Shown here piece after piece: positions 1 to 6,336 of a stretch of 8,480 nucleotides of DNA; within the stretch, counting starts at the first letter, position 1, and every line of letters starts with the position of its first letter. A model generated the notes under the pieces. That model ran no database searches and was not told where the DNA came from. It worked only from the letters and a program-made list of their open reading frames with translations. The position numbers and the translations under genes were made by a program. This DNA is from Caulobacteraceae bacterium (GTDB lineage: Bacteria; Pseudomonadota; Alphaproteobacteria; Caulobacterales; Caulobacteraceae), in assembly GCA_947456005.1 (NCBI GenBank), contig CANGRP010000107.1, positions 1 to 8,480 on the forward strand, in the 5' to 3' direction.

Positions 1-132
1 AAGGCCGCCCTGAGAAAGGCCGCTGCCCGCACCGTCGACACCCTCTGGGACGCCATCGCCCGGATCATCCAGACCTTCTCCCCCCAAGAATGCCGGAACT
101 ACTTCTCCGCCGCCGGATATGATGCAGACTGA
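1..132 (+). CDS. IS630-family transposase, C-terminal end (partial)
   Basis: The frame is open from the first base to TGA at 130-132 and gives the last 43 residues of a protein. The tail reads KAALRKAAARTVDTLWDAIA and continues through a PQECRNYF segment to GYDAD. An Arg/Lys-rich helix, then a DALWDAI-like helix, then a PQEC-NYF-AAGY tail is what I know as the usual C-terminus of alphaproteobacterial IS630 (DDE) transposases. The DDE catalytic core lies outside the window. A CTAG site (145-148) follows 13 bases after the stop; IS630 elements insert at TA, often within CTAG, so the right end of the element is probably close to 145. Whether the full element is intact cannot be told from here. 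Confidence 0.82.
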   Translation, partial: KAALRKAAARTVDTLWDAIARIIQTFSPQECRNYFSAAGYDAD

Positions 133-133
133 T

Positions 134-163
134 CGGAAAATGCTCTAGCCTTTTCCGAAAAGG
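134..163 (+). repeat. Overlapping inverted repeats at the IS630 right end
   Basis: Bases 134-140 (CGGAAAA) can pair with 151-157 (TTTTCCG) around a 10-base loop that contains CTAG at 145-148. Bases 149-154 (CCTTTT) can alternatively pair with 158-163 (AAAAGG). The first includes what is probably the terminal inverted repeat of the IS630 element. Either could act as a weak transcription stop, but no T-tract follows. The matching left end of the element is outside the window, so the terminal-repeat assignment is inferred. Confidence 0.35.
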
Positions 164-240
164 ATCGGGAAACGGGAATGCTGGGTGATCTGCCCGGTTA
201 GCTTCCCTTTTTACGACCGTAGCGTTACAAATGAAGCATT

Positions 241-756
241 ATGACAGAAACTGACCGGCTCGTGCTTCGCCCGTATAACACAGGCGACTTTAAAGATTAT
301 CTAAAGATGGTTTCTGATCCCAATGTCGTCCGGTTTCTCGGCGGTCAACCAATGCCTGCGGAGGATGCTTGGAACAGGCTTCTACGCTATGCCGGACACT
401 GGGCGCTCTTCGGTTTCGGGATGTTCGCTGTCTTTGAAAGGCCTACTGGTCTCTTTATCGGGGAGACCGGCGTGGCTGATTTTCATCGAGGATTGGGCGA
501 AAACTTTGACGGGGTGGGTGAAGCCGCATGGGTTTTCACTTCTAAGTCCCAAGGTCGTGGATTTGCTTATGAAGCGGCAATGGCGGCTCTAAATTGGTAC
601 AGCAGCTGCGCTGACCGCCGACGAACCGTCTGCCTGATCGCACCTGACAATCGGCCTTCGTTGGTCCTCGCGGAGAGACTGGGTTACGTCCCGTTTGGCA
701 ACGTCGTTTACAGAGGCGGTCCGTTCGTGAAGCTAGAACGCACCTTGATCGACTAA
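241..756 (+). CDS. GNAT-family N-acetyltransferase (RimJ/RimL-like)
   Basis: This 171-residue protein has the size and order of an acetyl-CoA dependent GNAT_3 (RimJ/RimL) acetyltransferase. The N-terminus (TDRLVLRPY, residues 4-12) is the first strand, usually written ETxRLxLRP. Residues 93-109 (GEAAWVF to QGRGFA) hold the acetyl-CoA pyrophosphate-binding motif A, Q-G-R-G-F-A, followed by an EAA helix. Residues 136-149 (DNRPS to ERLGY) are the conserved motif B region. Acceptor specificity, whether a protein N-terminus or a small molecule, cannot be read from sequence. ATG 241 is the first possible start because an in-frame TGA lies at 232-234; no good Shine-Dalgarno is visible. Codon use is more AT-rich than genes after 3900, and it sits next to an IS remnant, so it may be acquired DNA. 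Confidence 0.88.
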   Translation: MTETDRLVLRPYNTGDFKDYLKMVSDPNVVRFLGGQPMPAEDAWNRLLRYAGHWALFGFGMFAVFERPTGLFIGETGVADFHRGLGENFDGVGEAAWVFTSKSQGRGFAYEAAMAALNWYSSCADRRRTVCLIAPDNRPSLVLAERLGYVPFGNVVYRGGPFVKLERTLID

Positions 757-1236
757 CCCCGCCCCCTTCTTCTAATTCTCTGCTCTAGGATGCTAGCCGT
801 TCCCGACTAGGAACATTCAATAGTAGAGTGCAGGCCGATTGGCTTTTCAAGACAAGAGATGGAGATGTTTTCCGAAGGCCTCTACGCGAATAGATTTTCC
901 CGGAATTGCCGGTCAAAGATGCAGAAGCGAGAATGCCGCGGGCGACTGTAGTGACCGGATTCGAGATGTTCTCGCGATTTTTCGAACGACCACAAAGGGG
1001 TCGGTTGCTGAAGGGCAGGAATTCTTCGCAACCGGCGTCGAGCCGCTGTGCTGCTTTCGGGATCGCTCGCGGGTCCGGTTCATGGCCGAGAATGGGTGGA
1101 ATTCGGAATGGCAGTTCCTGTTGCCACGCGTGGGTCTAGCTGCGGCGCAATCTGATCAAAAAGTGAACAAACTGCTCTTATTCCGCCACGATTGGTGATG
1201 CGGTAAGCCTTCGTTCGAATCGGAGCGACCGACCCT
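757..1236. other. 480-base region without a convincing gene
   Basis: Open frames here (for example 839-1198 and 906-1139 forward, 1080-1292 reverse) have compositions that look random, no recognisable motif and no supported start. I therefore treat the stretch as non-coding or as decayed accessory DNA. It contains several CTAG sites (785-788, 793-796 and 807-810), which are possible IS630-type target sites. It also holds the promoter for the gene at 1237. Its composition is clearly less GC-rich than the right half of the window. I see no tRNA, rRNA, CRISPR or clear tandem repeat in it. Confidence 0.5.
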
Positions 1237-1737
1237 ATGGCAAAACGAAAGACCGCGCTGGAACACCTGAACAACGGGCGCGAACCGCACATCGTTCATA
1301 TGATTCCGCCCGGTGCGCCCGGCTATCGTGAGGCTGATGGCGGGGCGATGGTTGTCTCTTCCCCATCGGAGGTGAACGCCATTGTGCGCACTCTCAGGCC
1401 GGGCGAGGTCGTTACGCTCGACGACCTTCGCGCTGCGATCGCCCGTCGTCATCAGGTCGCGGTGGCCTGTCCAGTTTCGACCGCGATATTCCTCAATATG
1501 TGCGCCCGTGCAGCAGAGGAGCAGCGCGCAATTGGTTTGCCTGAAAGTGAGCTTACGCCCTGGTGGCGCGTGCTAAAGAAAGGCGGCTTTCTCAACCCTA
1601 AATGCCCCGGCGGCACCGAAGCGCAGCAGGCGCTGCTGAAAGCCGAGGGCGTGCGCGTTTCGCCGCTGCGCAAAAAGCCTGCCGTTTTCGACTTTGCCGA
1701 GCGGACGCCGACCGACCCACTGGAGCAGCGCGCATGA
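1237..1737 (+). CDS. MGMT-family alkyltransferase-like protein, catalytic Cys replaced (PWWRV)
   Basis: The 166-residue product resembles the DNA-binding domain of O6-methylguanine-DNA methyltransferase in the form usually annotated 'MGMT family protein'. Residues 53-76 (LRPGEVVTLDDLRAAIARRH) correspond to the first helices of that domain. Residues 78-95 (ACPVSTAIFLNMCARAAE) match the stretch carrying the conserved small-residue and Asn region. Residues 107-126 (TPWWRVLKKGGFLNPK to PGG) align with the active-site loop and the glycine turn after it. In true MGMT the loop is PCHRV; here residues 108-112 are P-W-W-R-V, so no alkyl-accepting Cys is present at that site. E. coli-type ATL proteins have PWHRV and flag O6-alkylguanine for excision repair, so a lesion-sensing role is a reasonable inference. 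ATG 1237 has GGAG at 1222-1225, a longish 11 bases upstream. The stop overlaps the next start (ATGA). Confidence 0.72.
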   Translation: MAKRKTALEHLNNGREPHIVHMIPPGAPGYREADGGAMVVSSPSEVNAIVRTLRPGEVVTLDDLRAAIARRHQVAVACPVSTAIFLNMCARAAEEQRAIGLPESELTPWWRVLKKGGFLNPKCPGGTEAQQALLKAEGVRVSPLRKKPAVFDFAERTPTDPLEQRA

Positions 1738-2234
1738 TCCGGAAGACCTTGCTGGCGCTTGTTGTGCTTACATTGCTTGCCCTCGGCGGACTTTATGCCT
1801 GGGGTCTGTCAATCCCCGCCACCACGAAAGCCGAGCGCGTTGTGCAATTCGCAGCGACGCCCGAACAGGTCCATGCTCGCATCAGCGACGTTCGTGGCCA
1901 ACAGGAGTGGCGTAGCGATATCGGTAAGGTTGAAGTCAGCGGCGACGGTCAGCGATGGGCCGAGTTCCCAGACGACGGAAGCACGCTTACCTTCCGGTTG
2001 ATCGAGAGCCGTCACGCAACCACCTTCGCCATCACTTACAAGTCATCGGTTGGCTTTGAGGGACTTTGGCGCGCCGAGCTTGAGCCCAAGGGCAACGGCA
2101 CACAAGGCCTGTTCGTCGAGGAGGTTACGATTCCAAATCCTCTCCTCCGCGGAATTGGTCGTCTGGCCAATCCGTCGGGTCAGCACCTCGACCTTTACCT
2201 AAAGGACCTCCGACGCGTAACCGGATCCCAATGA
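1734..2234 (+). CDS. Membrane-anchored SRPBCC-family protein
   Basis: The product has 166 residues. Residues 5-24 form one hydrophobic segment (TLLALVVLTLLALGGLYAW), an N-terminal membrane anchor or uncleaved signal. The rest fits the polyketide-cyclase/START-like SRPBCC fold: residues 34-46 (ERVVQFAATPEQV) are the first strand and helix, where this superfamily reads 'v-i-a-sPeqVwa'. Residues 50-64 (ISDVRGQQEWRSDIG) correspond to the usual 'l-d-p-Wr-di' region. The long closing helix is around residues 146-162. SRPBCC domains bind hydrophobic ligands, and the ligand is not predictable here. The start is ATG 1734, overlapping the upstream stop by four bases, with GGAG at 1722-1725 eight bases away. 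A longer open frame reaching 1602 is rejected because it lies inside the upstream gene. The overlap implies translational coupling with the alkyltransferase-like gene; a functional link is not established. Confidence 0.75.
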   Translation: MIRKTLLALVVLTLLALGGLYAWGLSIPATTKAERVVQFAATPEQVHARISDVRGQQEWRSDIGKVEVSGDGQRWAEFPDDGSTLTFRLIESRHATTFAITYKSSVGFEGLWRAELEPKGNGTQGLFVEEVTIPNPLLRGIGRLANPSGQHLDLYLKDLRRVTGSQ

Positions 2235-2278
2235 TGAAGCGCGGCTGATCAAGGCAGCTATGGGGTCGGTTCCCGAAC

Positions 2279-2312
2279 GGCAGCTTTTTTGCAGACGCGA
2301 GGCAAAGCTGCC
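2279..2312. terminator. Inverted repeat between convergent genes, candidate bidirectional terminator
   Basis: Bases 2279-2287 (GGCAGCTTT) are perfectly complementary to 2304-2312 (AAAGCTGCC). An alternative pairing gives GGCAGC/GCTGCC plus TTTGC/GCAAA with a three-T bulge. It sits between the stop codons of the SRPBCC gene (2234, plus) and the YHYH gene (2333, minus), where a shared terminator would be expected. The run of six T is inside the hairpin, not after it, so it is not a textbook intrinsic terminator in either direction. A second copy of GGCAGCT starts at 2253. Confidence 0.4.
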
Positions 2313-2332
2313 AAGCTATGCCAAATCGGAAT

Positions 2333-3514
2333 TCAATACGGTGTGCGACCCTTCCCTACGCGAATGCCGGCCAGATCCGCGGGGCAATTCGTATAGAGCC
2401 TATTGCGTCGGCTCTTGGGGATAATGTCAGCGAAACTGCCAGCGGGCTCGAAGGCAAAGAAGCGAGGAATGTACGGCCAGTCGGGTGTCAGAACGTAGTG
2501 CCAGACTTTGGCCGGGTAATCCGACACGCGATAGGTTGCGTCGGCCTGGATCCCATTCCGTTCGTTCAGGAGCGAAAATCGTGCCTTACCGGCATTGAGC
2601 TTTGCGGCAGTGAGGCCGTGGTAATCACCGCCCGAGATGAGGGTCCGCCGAATAAGGTCGCTCTTTGCCTCCGGATCAAAGGCGTAATCCTGGACGAAAA
2701 GGCCGTCGTAGAGCCCGCTTGGCGTGAAGTCCGGGTTGGTAAGGTCCAGCGCGCGCCGCTTGCCAGACCGCAGGATGTAGCCGGAGAAAAAGAAGCTCTC
2801 TATGTCACCATTTGTCTGGGTGGCCCGGTAGTCAGTGACCGGGTAACCATCGGCGGAAAAGCCTACAAGGAGCGCCCCAGTCTTGCCATGCCTCTTGCGC
2901 AGCAGAGCCGTGAGCATTCGCGGATAACCGTGATAGTGGAACATCCCGCTCGGCTGGACGTGTCCCGCAATCGCATCCGGAACGCCGACGATCCGCGAAA
3001 CGGTCGGATGCATGACCTCGTATTCCCAGCCGGAGCATTTGTTATCAAAGGCATTGTTCGGGTCGGGAACGCCGCCGTCATACCAGGGACCCGACGGATC
3101 CAGGATCACGCCGTCGAGAGCAACCCCAAAAGGGATCATATTGAGGGCCCACGGCTCGTCGTTCGGTCCGGGAGCTACCTGCCCGCGCCCGCGGTCCTGC
3201 ACCTCAAGCGCATAGCCTTCCTCTCCGAGGGCGAGCCGATCATTAATCCCGAACGGATCAGCGGGATTGGGAAACAAGGACCGCGGCTCGACCACACCAT
3301 TATCGGAGGGATAGCGGCCTAACGGCCCGGCGCGCCCAGTGAAGCGCAACGAACCCATGGCGTTCGTCCCGGGGGAGATGTGCTCGACCATCATCATGGT
3401 ATCGAGATCCGCCGACAAGGCGCGGGCGTTACTGGCCCAGAGGAGCCCGCCTGCGACACCGGCCGAGGCAACCGCGAACGACGACAACAGCAGACTACGA
3501 CGACCGATCGACAC
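2333..3514 (-). CDS. Exported YHYH-domain protein with Tat-type signal
   Basis: The 393-residue product begins with a twin-arginine-like signal: GRRSLLL at residues 4-10, a hydrophobic stretch to about residue 28, and a likely cleavage after ARA at 30-32. The mature part carries the YHYH signature as FHYHGYP (residues 192-198), preceded by FGVALDGVILDP (129-140) and followed by GALLVGFSADGYPV (213-226). These are the order and spacing known for YHYH-domain proteins, a family of poorly characterised exported bacterial proteins in which the His residues suggest metal binding. Tat export would fit a cofactor- or metal-loaded protein, which is inference. The start is GTG 3514: on the minus strand AAGGAG lies at 3522-3527, seven bases upstream. 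The start overlaps the last 20 bases of the upstream small gene, so the two are probably cotranscribed. The molecular function is unknown. Confidence 0.82.
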   Translation of the reverse strand: MSIGRRSLLLSSFAVASAGVAGGLLWASNARALSADLDTMMMVEHISPGTNAMGSLRFTGRAGPLGRYPSDNGVVEPRSLFPNPADPFGINDRLALGEEGYALEVQDRGRGQVAPGPNDEPWALNMIPFGVALDGVILDPSGPWYDGGVPDPNNAFDNKCSGWEYEVMHPTVSRIVGVPDAIAGHVQPSGMFHYHGYPRMLTALLRKRHGKTGALLVGFSADGYPVTDYRATQTNGDIESFFFSGYILRSGKRRALDLTNPDFTPSGLYDGLFVQDYAFDPEAKSDLIRRTLISGGDYHGLTAAKLNAGKARFSLLNERNGIQADATYRVSDYPAKVWHYVLTPDWPYIPRFFAFEPAGSFADIIPKSRRNRLYTNCPADLAGIRVGKGRTPY

Positions 3515-3764
3515 GAGCTTGCTCCTTATTGAACCGACATTCCCCAGATGAACGCTGGGTTGAGGCTAGATCTGCCGTTGTTTTGGGATTGAGGCCGCAG
3601 GCAACATCCGCTGTTGTGATGGGCATGGTCCCATCCGAACCGGAGTTTCCGCCGGAGCCCGGGGCCGGCGCTCCCGACCCCTCGCTGGCGCAGGCGGAAC
3701 AGAGGAGTGCGATCGCAAACGCGGCAGCGCTGATCTTGCAGGCGGCGGGCCAGGTTGGCTTCAT
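3495..3764 (-). CDS. Small exported protein or lipoprotein of unknown function
   Basis: This is an 89-residue hypothetical protein. Residues 1-10 are basic, 11-21 hydrophobic (ISAAAFAIALL), and then comes CSACASEG. C25 could be a lipidated Cys, although C22 at the -3 position is atypical for a lipobox; alternatively ACA (24-26) could be a signal peptidase I site. A Gly/Ser/Pro/Ala-rich linker (28-45) follows, then a short region with two more Cys (C56, C76). No known domain is recognised. ATG 3764 is preferred over the in-frame GTG at 3773 because GGGAG lies eight bases before the ATG on the minus strand, overlapping where the GTG start would need spacing. Its end overlaps the YHYH start by 20 bases, suggesting a two-gene operon and perhaps a partner of that protein. 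The plus-strand frame over the same bases is probably a shadow. Confidence 0.55.
   Translation of the reverse strand: MKPTWPAACKISAAAFAIALLCSACASEGSGAPAPGSGGNSGSDGTMPITTADVACGLNPKTTADLASTQRSSGECRFNKEQARVDRSS
3522..3527 (-). promoter_or_regulatory. Strong ribosome binding site deciding a GTG start
   Basis: Read on the minus strand this is AAGGAG, seven bases before GTG 3514, inside the 3' end of the upstream small gene. It supports the GTG start of the YHYH protein and places the twin-arginine signal at the true N-terminus. Confidence 0.75.
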
Positions 3765-3946
3765 GTCAGGCACTCCCTCGGGCGTCGCTGGCGCGACGGT
3801 CGGTCACATGGCCTAGCGCCGGAGTGTGGAGGGATCATGTGCGTCTTCCCGGGCAAAAGAGGCGCGATGGCCCCGAGGCGCCCCCGCAGGCGCCCGGAGA
3901 TTGCCCCGGTCGCCCCAGAGGCGGATGATCCCCTGCGGAGACCTCC
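3765..3946. promoter_or_regulatory. Divergent intergenic region and composition boundary
   Basis: These 182 bases separate the small minus-strand gene from the plus-strand phosphorylase and must hold promoters for both. I cannot pick out a confident -35/-10 pair. The base composition steps up to the very GC-rich level of the right half here. The phosphorylase ribosome binding site is GGAG just before the start, in the string GCGGAGACCTCC preceding ATG 3947. Confidence 0.4.
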
Positions 3947-5440
3947 ATGCTGCTGACCGTCCGGCCCCTGGCCATCGACACCTTCCGGGAGAACACCCTG
4001 CTCCTGTCGCGCGACTGCCGGGCTCTGCGGCCCGAGCGGCTGGCGGGCGTGCGCAAGGTCGAGATCCGGGCCGGCGGACGCACCCTCCTGGCCGCCGTGG
4101 TGATCTGCGACGATCCCGCCCTGGTGGGCCCGCTGGAGGCCGGCCTGACCCAGCCCGCCTTCCGGCGCCTGGGCGTGGCGGCGGGAACCCCTGTCCATGT
4201 CGCCCCGGCGCCGCCGCCTGCCGGCGCGGCGGCCCTGAGGGCCAAGATCGGCGGCGCCACCCTGACCGACGCCCAGATCGGGGACGTCATCCACGACCTG
4301 GCCGAACACCGCTGGTCAGACATGGAGATCTCGGCCTTCCTGGTGGCCTGCGCCAGCTTAATGACGCCGGAGGAGACCCTGGCCCTGACCCGGGCCATGG
4401 CGGGCGCCGGGCGACGCCTGTCCTGGAACCGGGCCCTGGTGGCCGACAAGCACTGCATCGGCGGGGTGCCCGGCAACCGGACCTCGCTGATCGTGGCGCC
4501 CGTAGCGGCGGCGCATGGCCTGATCACCCCCAAGACCTCCTCGCGGGCCATCACCTCGCCGGCGGGGACGGCCGACACCATGGAGGTCCTGGCGCGGGTG
4601 GACCTGGACGAGGAGGAGATGCGCGCCGTGGTCGAACGCTGCGGCGGCTGCATCGTCTGGGGCGGACGGGTGAACCTGTCGCCGGTGGACGACGTGCTGA
4701 TCTCGGTGGAGCGGCCCCTGTCGCTGGACACCCCCGAGCAGATGGTGGCCTCCATCCTGTCCAAGAAGCTGGCGGCGGGCTCCACCCACCTGCTCCTCGA
4801 CCTGCCCTCTGGCCCGGGGTCGAAGATGCGCGAGCCCGGGTCGGCCATGCGGCTGCGAAAGCTGTTCGAGTTCGTCGCCGACCGGGTAGGCCTGACGGTC
4901 GACATCGTGGAGACCGACGGCTCGCATCCCGTGGGGCGCGGGGTCGGCCCGGCCCTTGAGGCCCGGGACGTCCTGGCGGTCCTCCGTAGCGAGGCCGGGG
5001 CGCCAGCCGACCTGAGGGAGAAGTCGATCCGCCTGGCCGGGCGGCTGATCGAGCTGGACCCCGACTGCCCGGGAGGGTCAGGGGAAGCGCGGGCCCGGGA
5101 GCTGATCGGGAGCGGCGCAGCCCTCGCCAAGCTGGAGGCCATCGCCGAGGCGCAGGGCCCGTCTCCCCTGGCCGGCGGGCTGACGCCGGGACGCCTGGTG
5201 TGCGAGATCCCCGCCGCCCGGGACGGAACGGTCACCAGCGTCGACTGCCTGCGGATCGCCCGCATCGCCCGCCTGGCCGGGGCGCCGACCGACCCCGGGG
5301 CGGGGCTGGACCTTCTCAAGCGCCGCGGTGAGACGGTTCGCCGGGGCGAGCCCCTCTATCGCCTGCACGCCGAGGACCCCGCCGATTTCGCCCTGGCCTG
5401 CGAGGCGGCGGGCGAGGACCCGGGCTTCGTCCTCGCATGA
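3947..5440 (+). CDS. Type-2 thymidine phosphorylase / AMP phosphorylase-like enzyme
   Basis: The 497-residue product belongs to the nucleoside phosphorylase family that cleaves the N-glycosidic bond with phosphate. Residues 1-88 form the extra N-terminal domain found in the ~500-residue 'putative thymidine phosphorylase' (type 2) and archaeal AMP phosphorylases but absent from the ~440-residue E. coli DeoA type. Residues 102-160 are the helical domain that contacts the sugar. The phosphate-site loop is DKHCIGGVPGN (167-177); the GVPGN form, in place of DeoA GVGD, is the mark of the AMP-phosphorylase-like branch. The family signature is SSRAITSPAGTADTMEV (198-214), and the C-terminal domain follows. 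On this basis the substrate may be a nucleoside monophosphate, giving ribose 1,5-bisphosphate and a base, rather than thymidine; this is inference. ATG 3947 has a GGAG six to seven bases upstream. Its stop overlaps the PRPP synthetase start by ATGA. Confidence 0.9.
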   Translation: MLLTVRPLAIDTFRENTLLLSRDCRALRPERLAGVRKVEIRAGGRTLLAAVVICDDPALVGPLEAGLTQPAFRRLGVAAGTPVHVAPAPPPAGAAALRAKIGGATLTDAQIGDVIHDLAEHRWSDMEISAFLVACASLMTPEETLALTRAMAGAGRRLSWNRALVADKHCIGGVPGNRTSLIVAPVAAAHGLITPKTSSRAITSPAGTADTMEVLARVDLDEEEMRAVVERCGGCIVWGGRVNLSPVDDVLISVERPLSLDTPEQMVASILSKKLAAGSTHLLLDLPSGPGSKMREPGSAMRLRKLFEFVADRVGLTVDIVETDGSHPVGRGVGPALEARDVLAVLRSEAGAPADLREKSIRLAGRLIELDPDCPGGSGEARARELIGSGAALAKLEAIAEAQGPSPLAGGLTPGRLVCEIPAARDGTVTSVDCLRIARIARLAGAPTDPGAGLDLLKRRGETVRRGEPLYRLHAEDPADFALACEAAGEDPGFVLA

Positions 5441-6330
5441 GCGCCGAGGTCCACGCCTTCCCGGACGAGGCCGGCCCGGCGGGACGGTTCGCCGACGCCC
5501 TCGGCCTGCCTCTGACTCTCATCCGGCCCCACGTCTTCCCGGACGGGGAGTCCCGGCCTGTCGTCATGGCGACGGCAGGGTCCGCAGCCATCCTCTATCG
5601 CAGCCTCGCCCGCCCCGACGGCCGGCTCATGCCCCTGCTTCTGGCCGCGGACGCCCTGCGGCGGTCCGGGGCGGCGCGGGTCGACCTGGTCGCGCCCTAC
5701 CTGCCCTACATGCGCCAGGACCGGGTCTTTACGCCGGGCGAGCCCCTCAGCCAGGCCGTGATGGGGCGGGTCCTCAGCGGGGGCTTCGACCGCATCCTGA
5801 CCCTCGAGGCCCACCTGCACCGGACGCCGGACCTGGCGGCGGTCTTTCCGGATCGACCGGCCCGCAATGTCGGCGGCGCAGGGATTCTTGCGGCGGCCCT
5901 GGCGCGCCTGACGCCCCGGGTGGACCTCGTCGCCGGACCGGACTCCGAGAGCCTGGCCTGGGCCTCGCAGGTCGCCTCGCACATCGCCGCCGGCCTTCTC
6001 GTCGCCCGCAAGCAGCGGCGCGGTGATCGCGACGTCAGCGTTCAGTACCCGGAGGATGTGCGCCTGCAGGGGGCGCACGTCGCCATCGTCGACGATATCT
6101 GTTCGAGCGGCGGCACGCTGATGGCGGCCGCCCGGGCCCTGAGGGCGGCCGGGGCGTCCAGGGTGACGTCCGCCGTCGTTCACGGCCTCCATGACGCCGA
6201 CGTCGCCCGCGCCCTGAAGGCGGCGGGGATAGACCGGCTCATCGCCACGGACTCTGTCGCCGGGCCGGGGCGGCGCCTGCCGGTCGCCAGCGCCCTGGCC
6301 CGGGCCTGGCGGGAGATGGACGCGGCCTGA
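5437..6330 (+). CDS. Ribose-phosphate pyrophosphokinase (PRPP synthetase), divergent paralogue
   Basis: This 297-residue enzyme is somewhat shorter than the usual 310-320 residues of Prs. FPDGES (34-39) and YLPYMRQDR (88-96) are the ATP-site motifs. LEAHLHR (123-129) occupies the place of the classical DLHAxQ metal/ribose motif. AGPDSESLAWA (166-176) fits the PD-x-G/E segment, and RKQRRGDRDV (191-200) is the flexible loop with catalytic Lys192. IVDDICSSGGTL (217-228) is the PRPP/ribose-5-phosphate loop. The reaction known for the family is ribose 5-phosphate plus ATP to PRPP plus AMP. The changed metal motif indicates a paralogue distinct from housekeeping Prs; a normal prs elsewhere in the genome would be expected. 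The ATG overlaps the phosphorylase stop (ATGA, 5437-5440), so the two proteins are translationally coupled. The stop lies only six bases from the stop of the converging oxidoreductase gene. Confidence 0.9.
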   Translation: MSAEVHAFPDEAGPAGRFADALGLPLTLIRPHVFPDGESRPVVMATAGSAAILYRSLARPDGRLMPLLLAADALRRSGAARVDLVAPYLPYMRQDRVFTPGEPLSQAVMGRVLSGGFDRILTLEAHLHRTPDLAAVFPDRPARNVGGAGILAAALARLTPRVDLVAGPDSESLAWASQVASHIAAGLLVARKQRRGDRDVSVQYPEDVRLQGAHVAIVDDICSSGGTLMAAARALRAAGASRVTSAVVHGLHDADVARALKAAGIDRLIATDSVAGPGRRLPVASALARAWREMDAA

Positions 6331-6336
6331 GCGGCC

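Noticed and set aside
839..1198. Forward frame of 119 codons in the intergenic stretch
   Set aside because: No motif, no clear ribosome site, and random-looking composition; not enough to call a gene or a pseudogene.
1190..1232. A T-arm-like string (CTTCG-TTCGAAT-CGGAG) suggesting a tRNA or tRNA-derived att site
   Set aside because: No complementary 5' acceptor strand, D-arm or anticodon arm could be placed at the right distance, and no CCA-type end follows.
2318..3322. Long plus-strand open frame of 334 codons
   Set aside because: It lies entirely antisense to the YHYH gene, which has a signal peptide, family motif and strong ribosome site. The plus frame has no recognisable domain.
3835..5319. 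Long minus-strand frame of 494 codons and a plus-strand frame from 3826
   Set aside because: Both overlap the phosphorylase in other frames, are rich in Arg/Ala/Pro/Gly as expected for high-GC shadows, and show no family motif.
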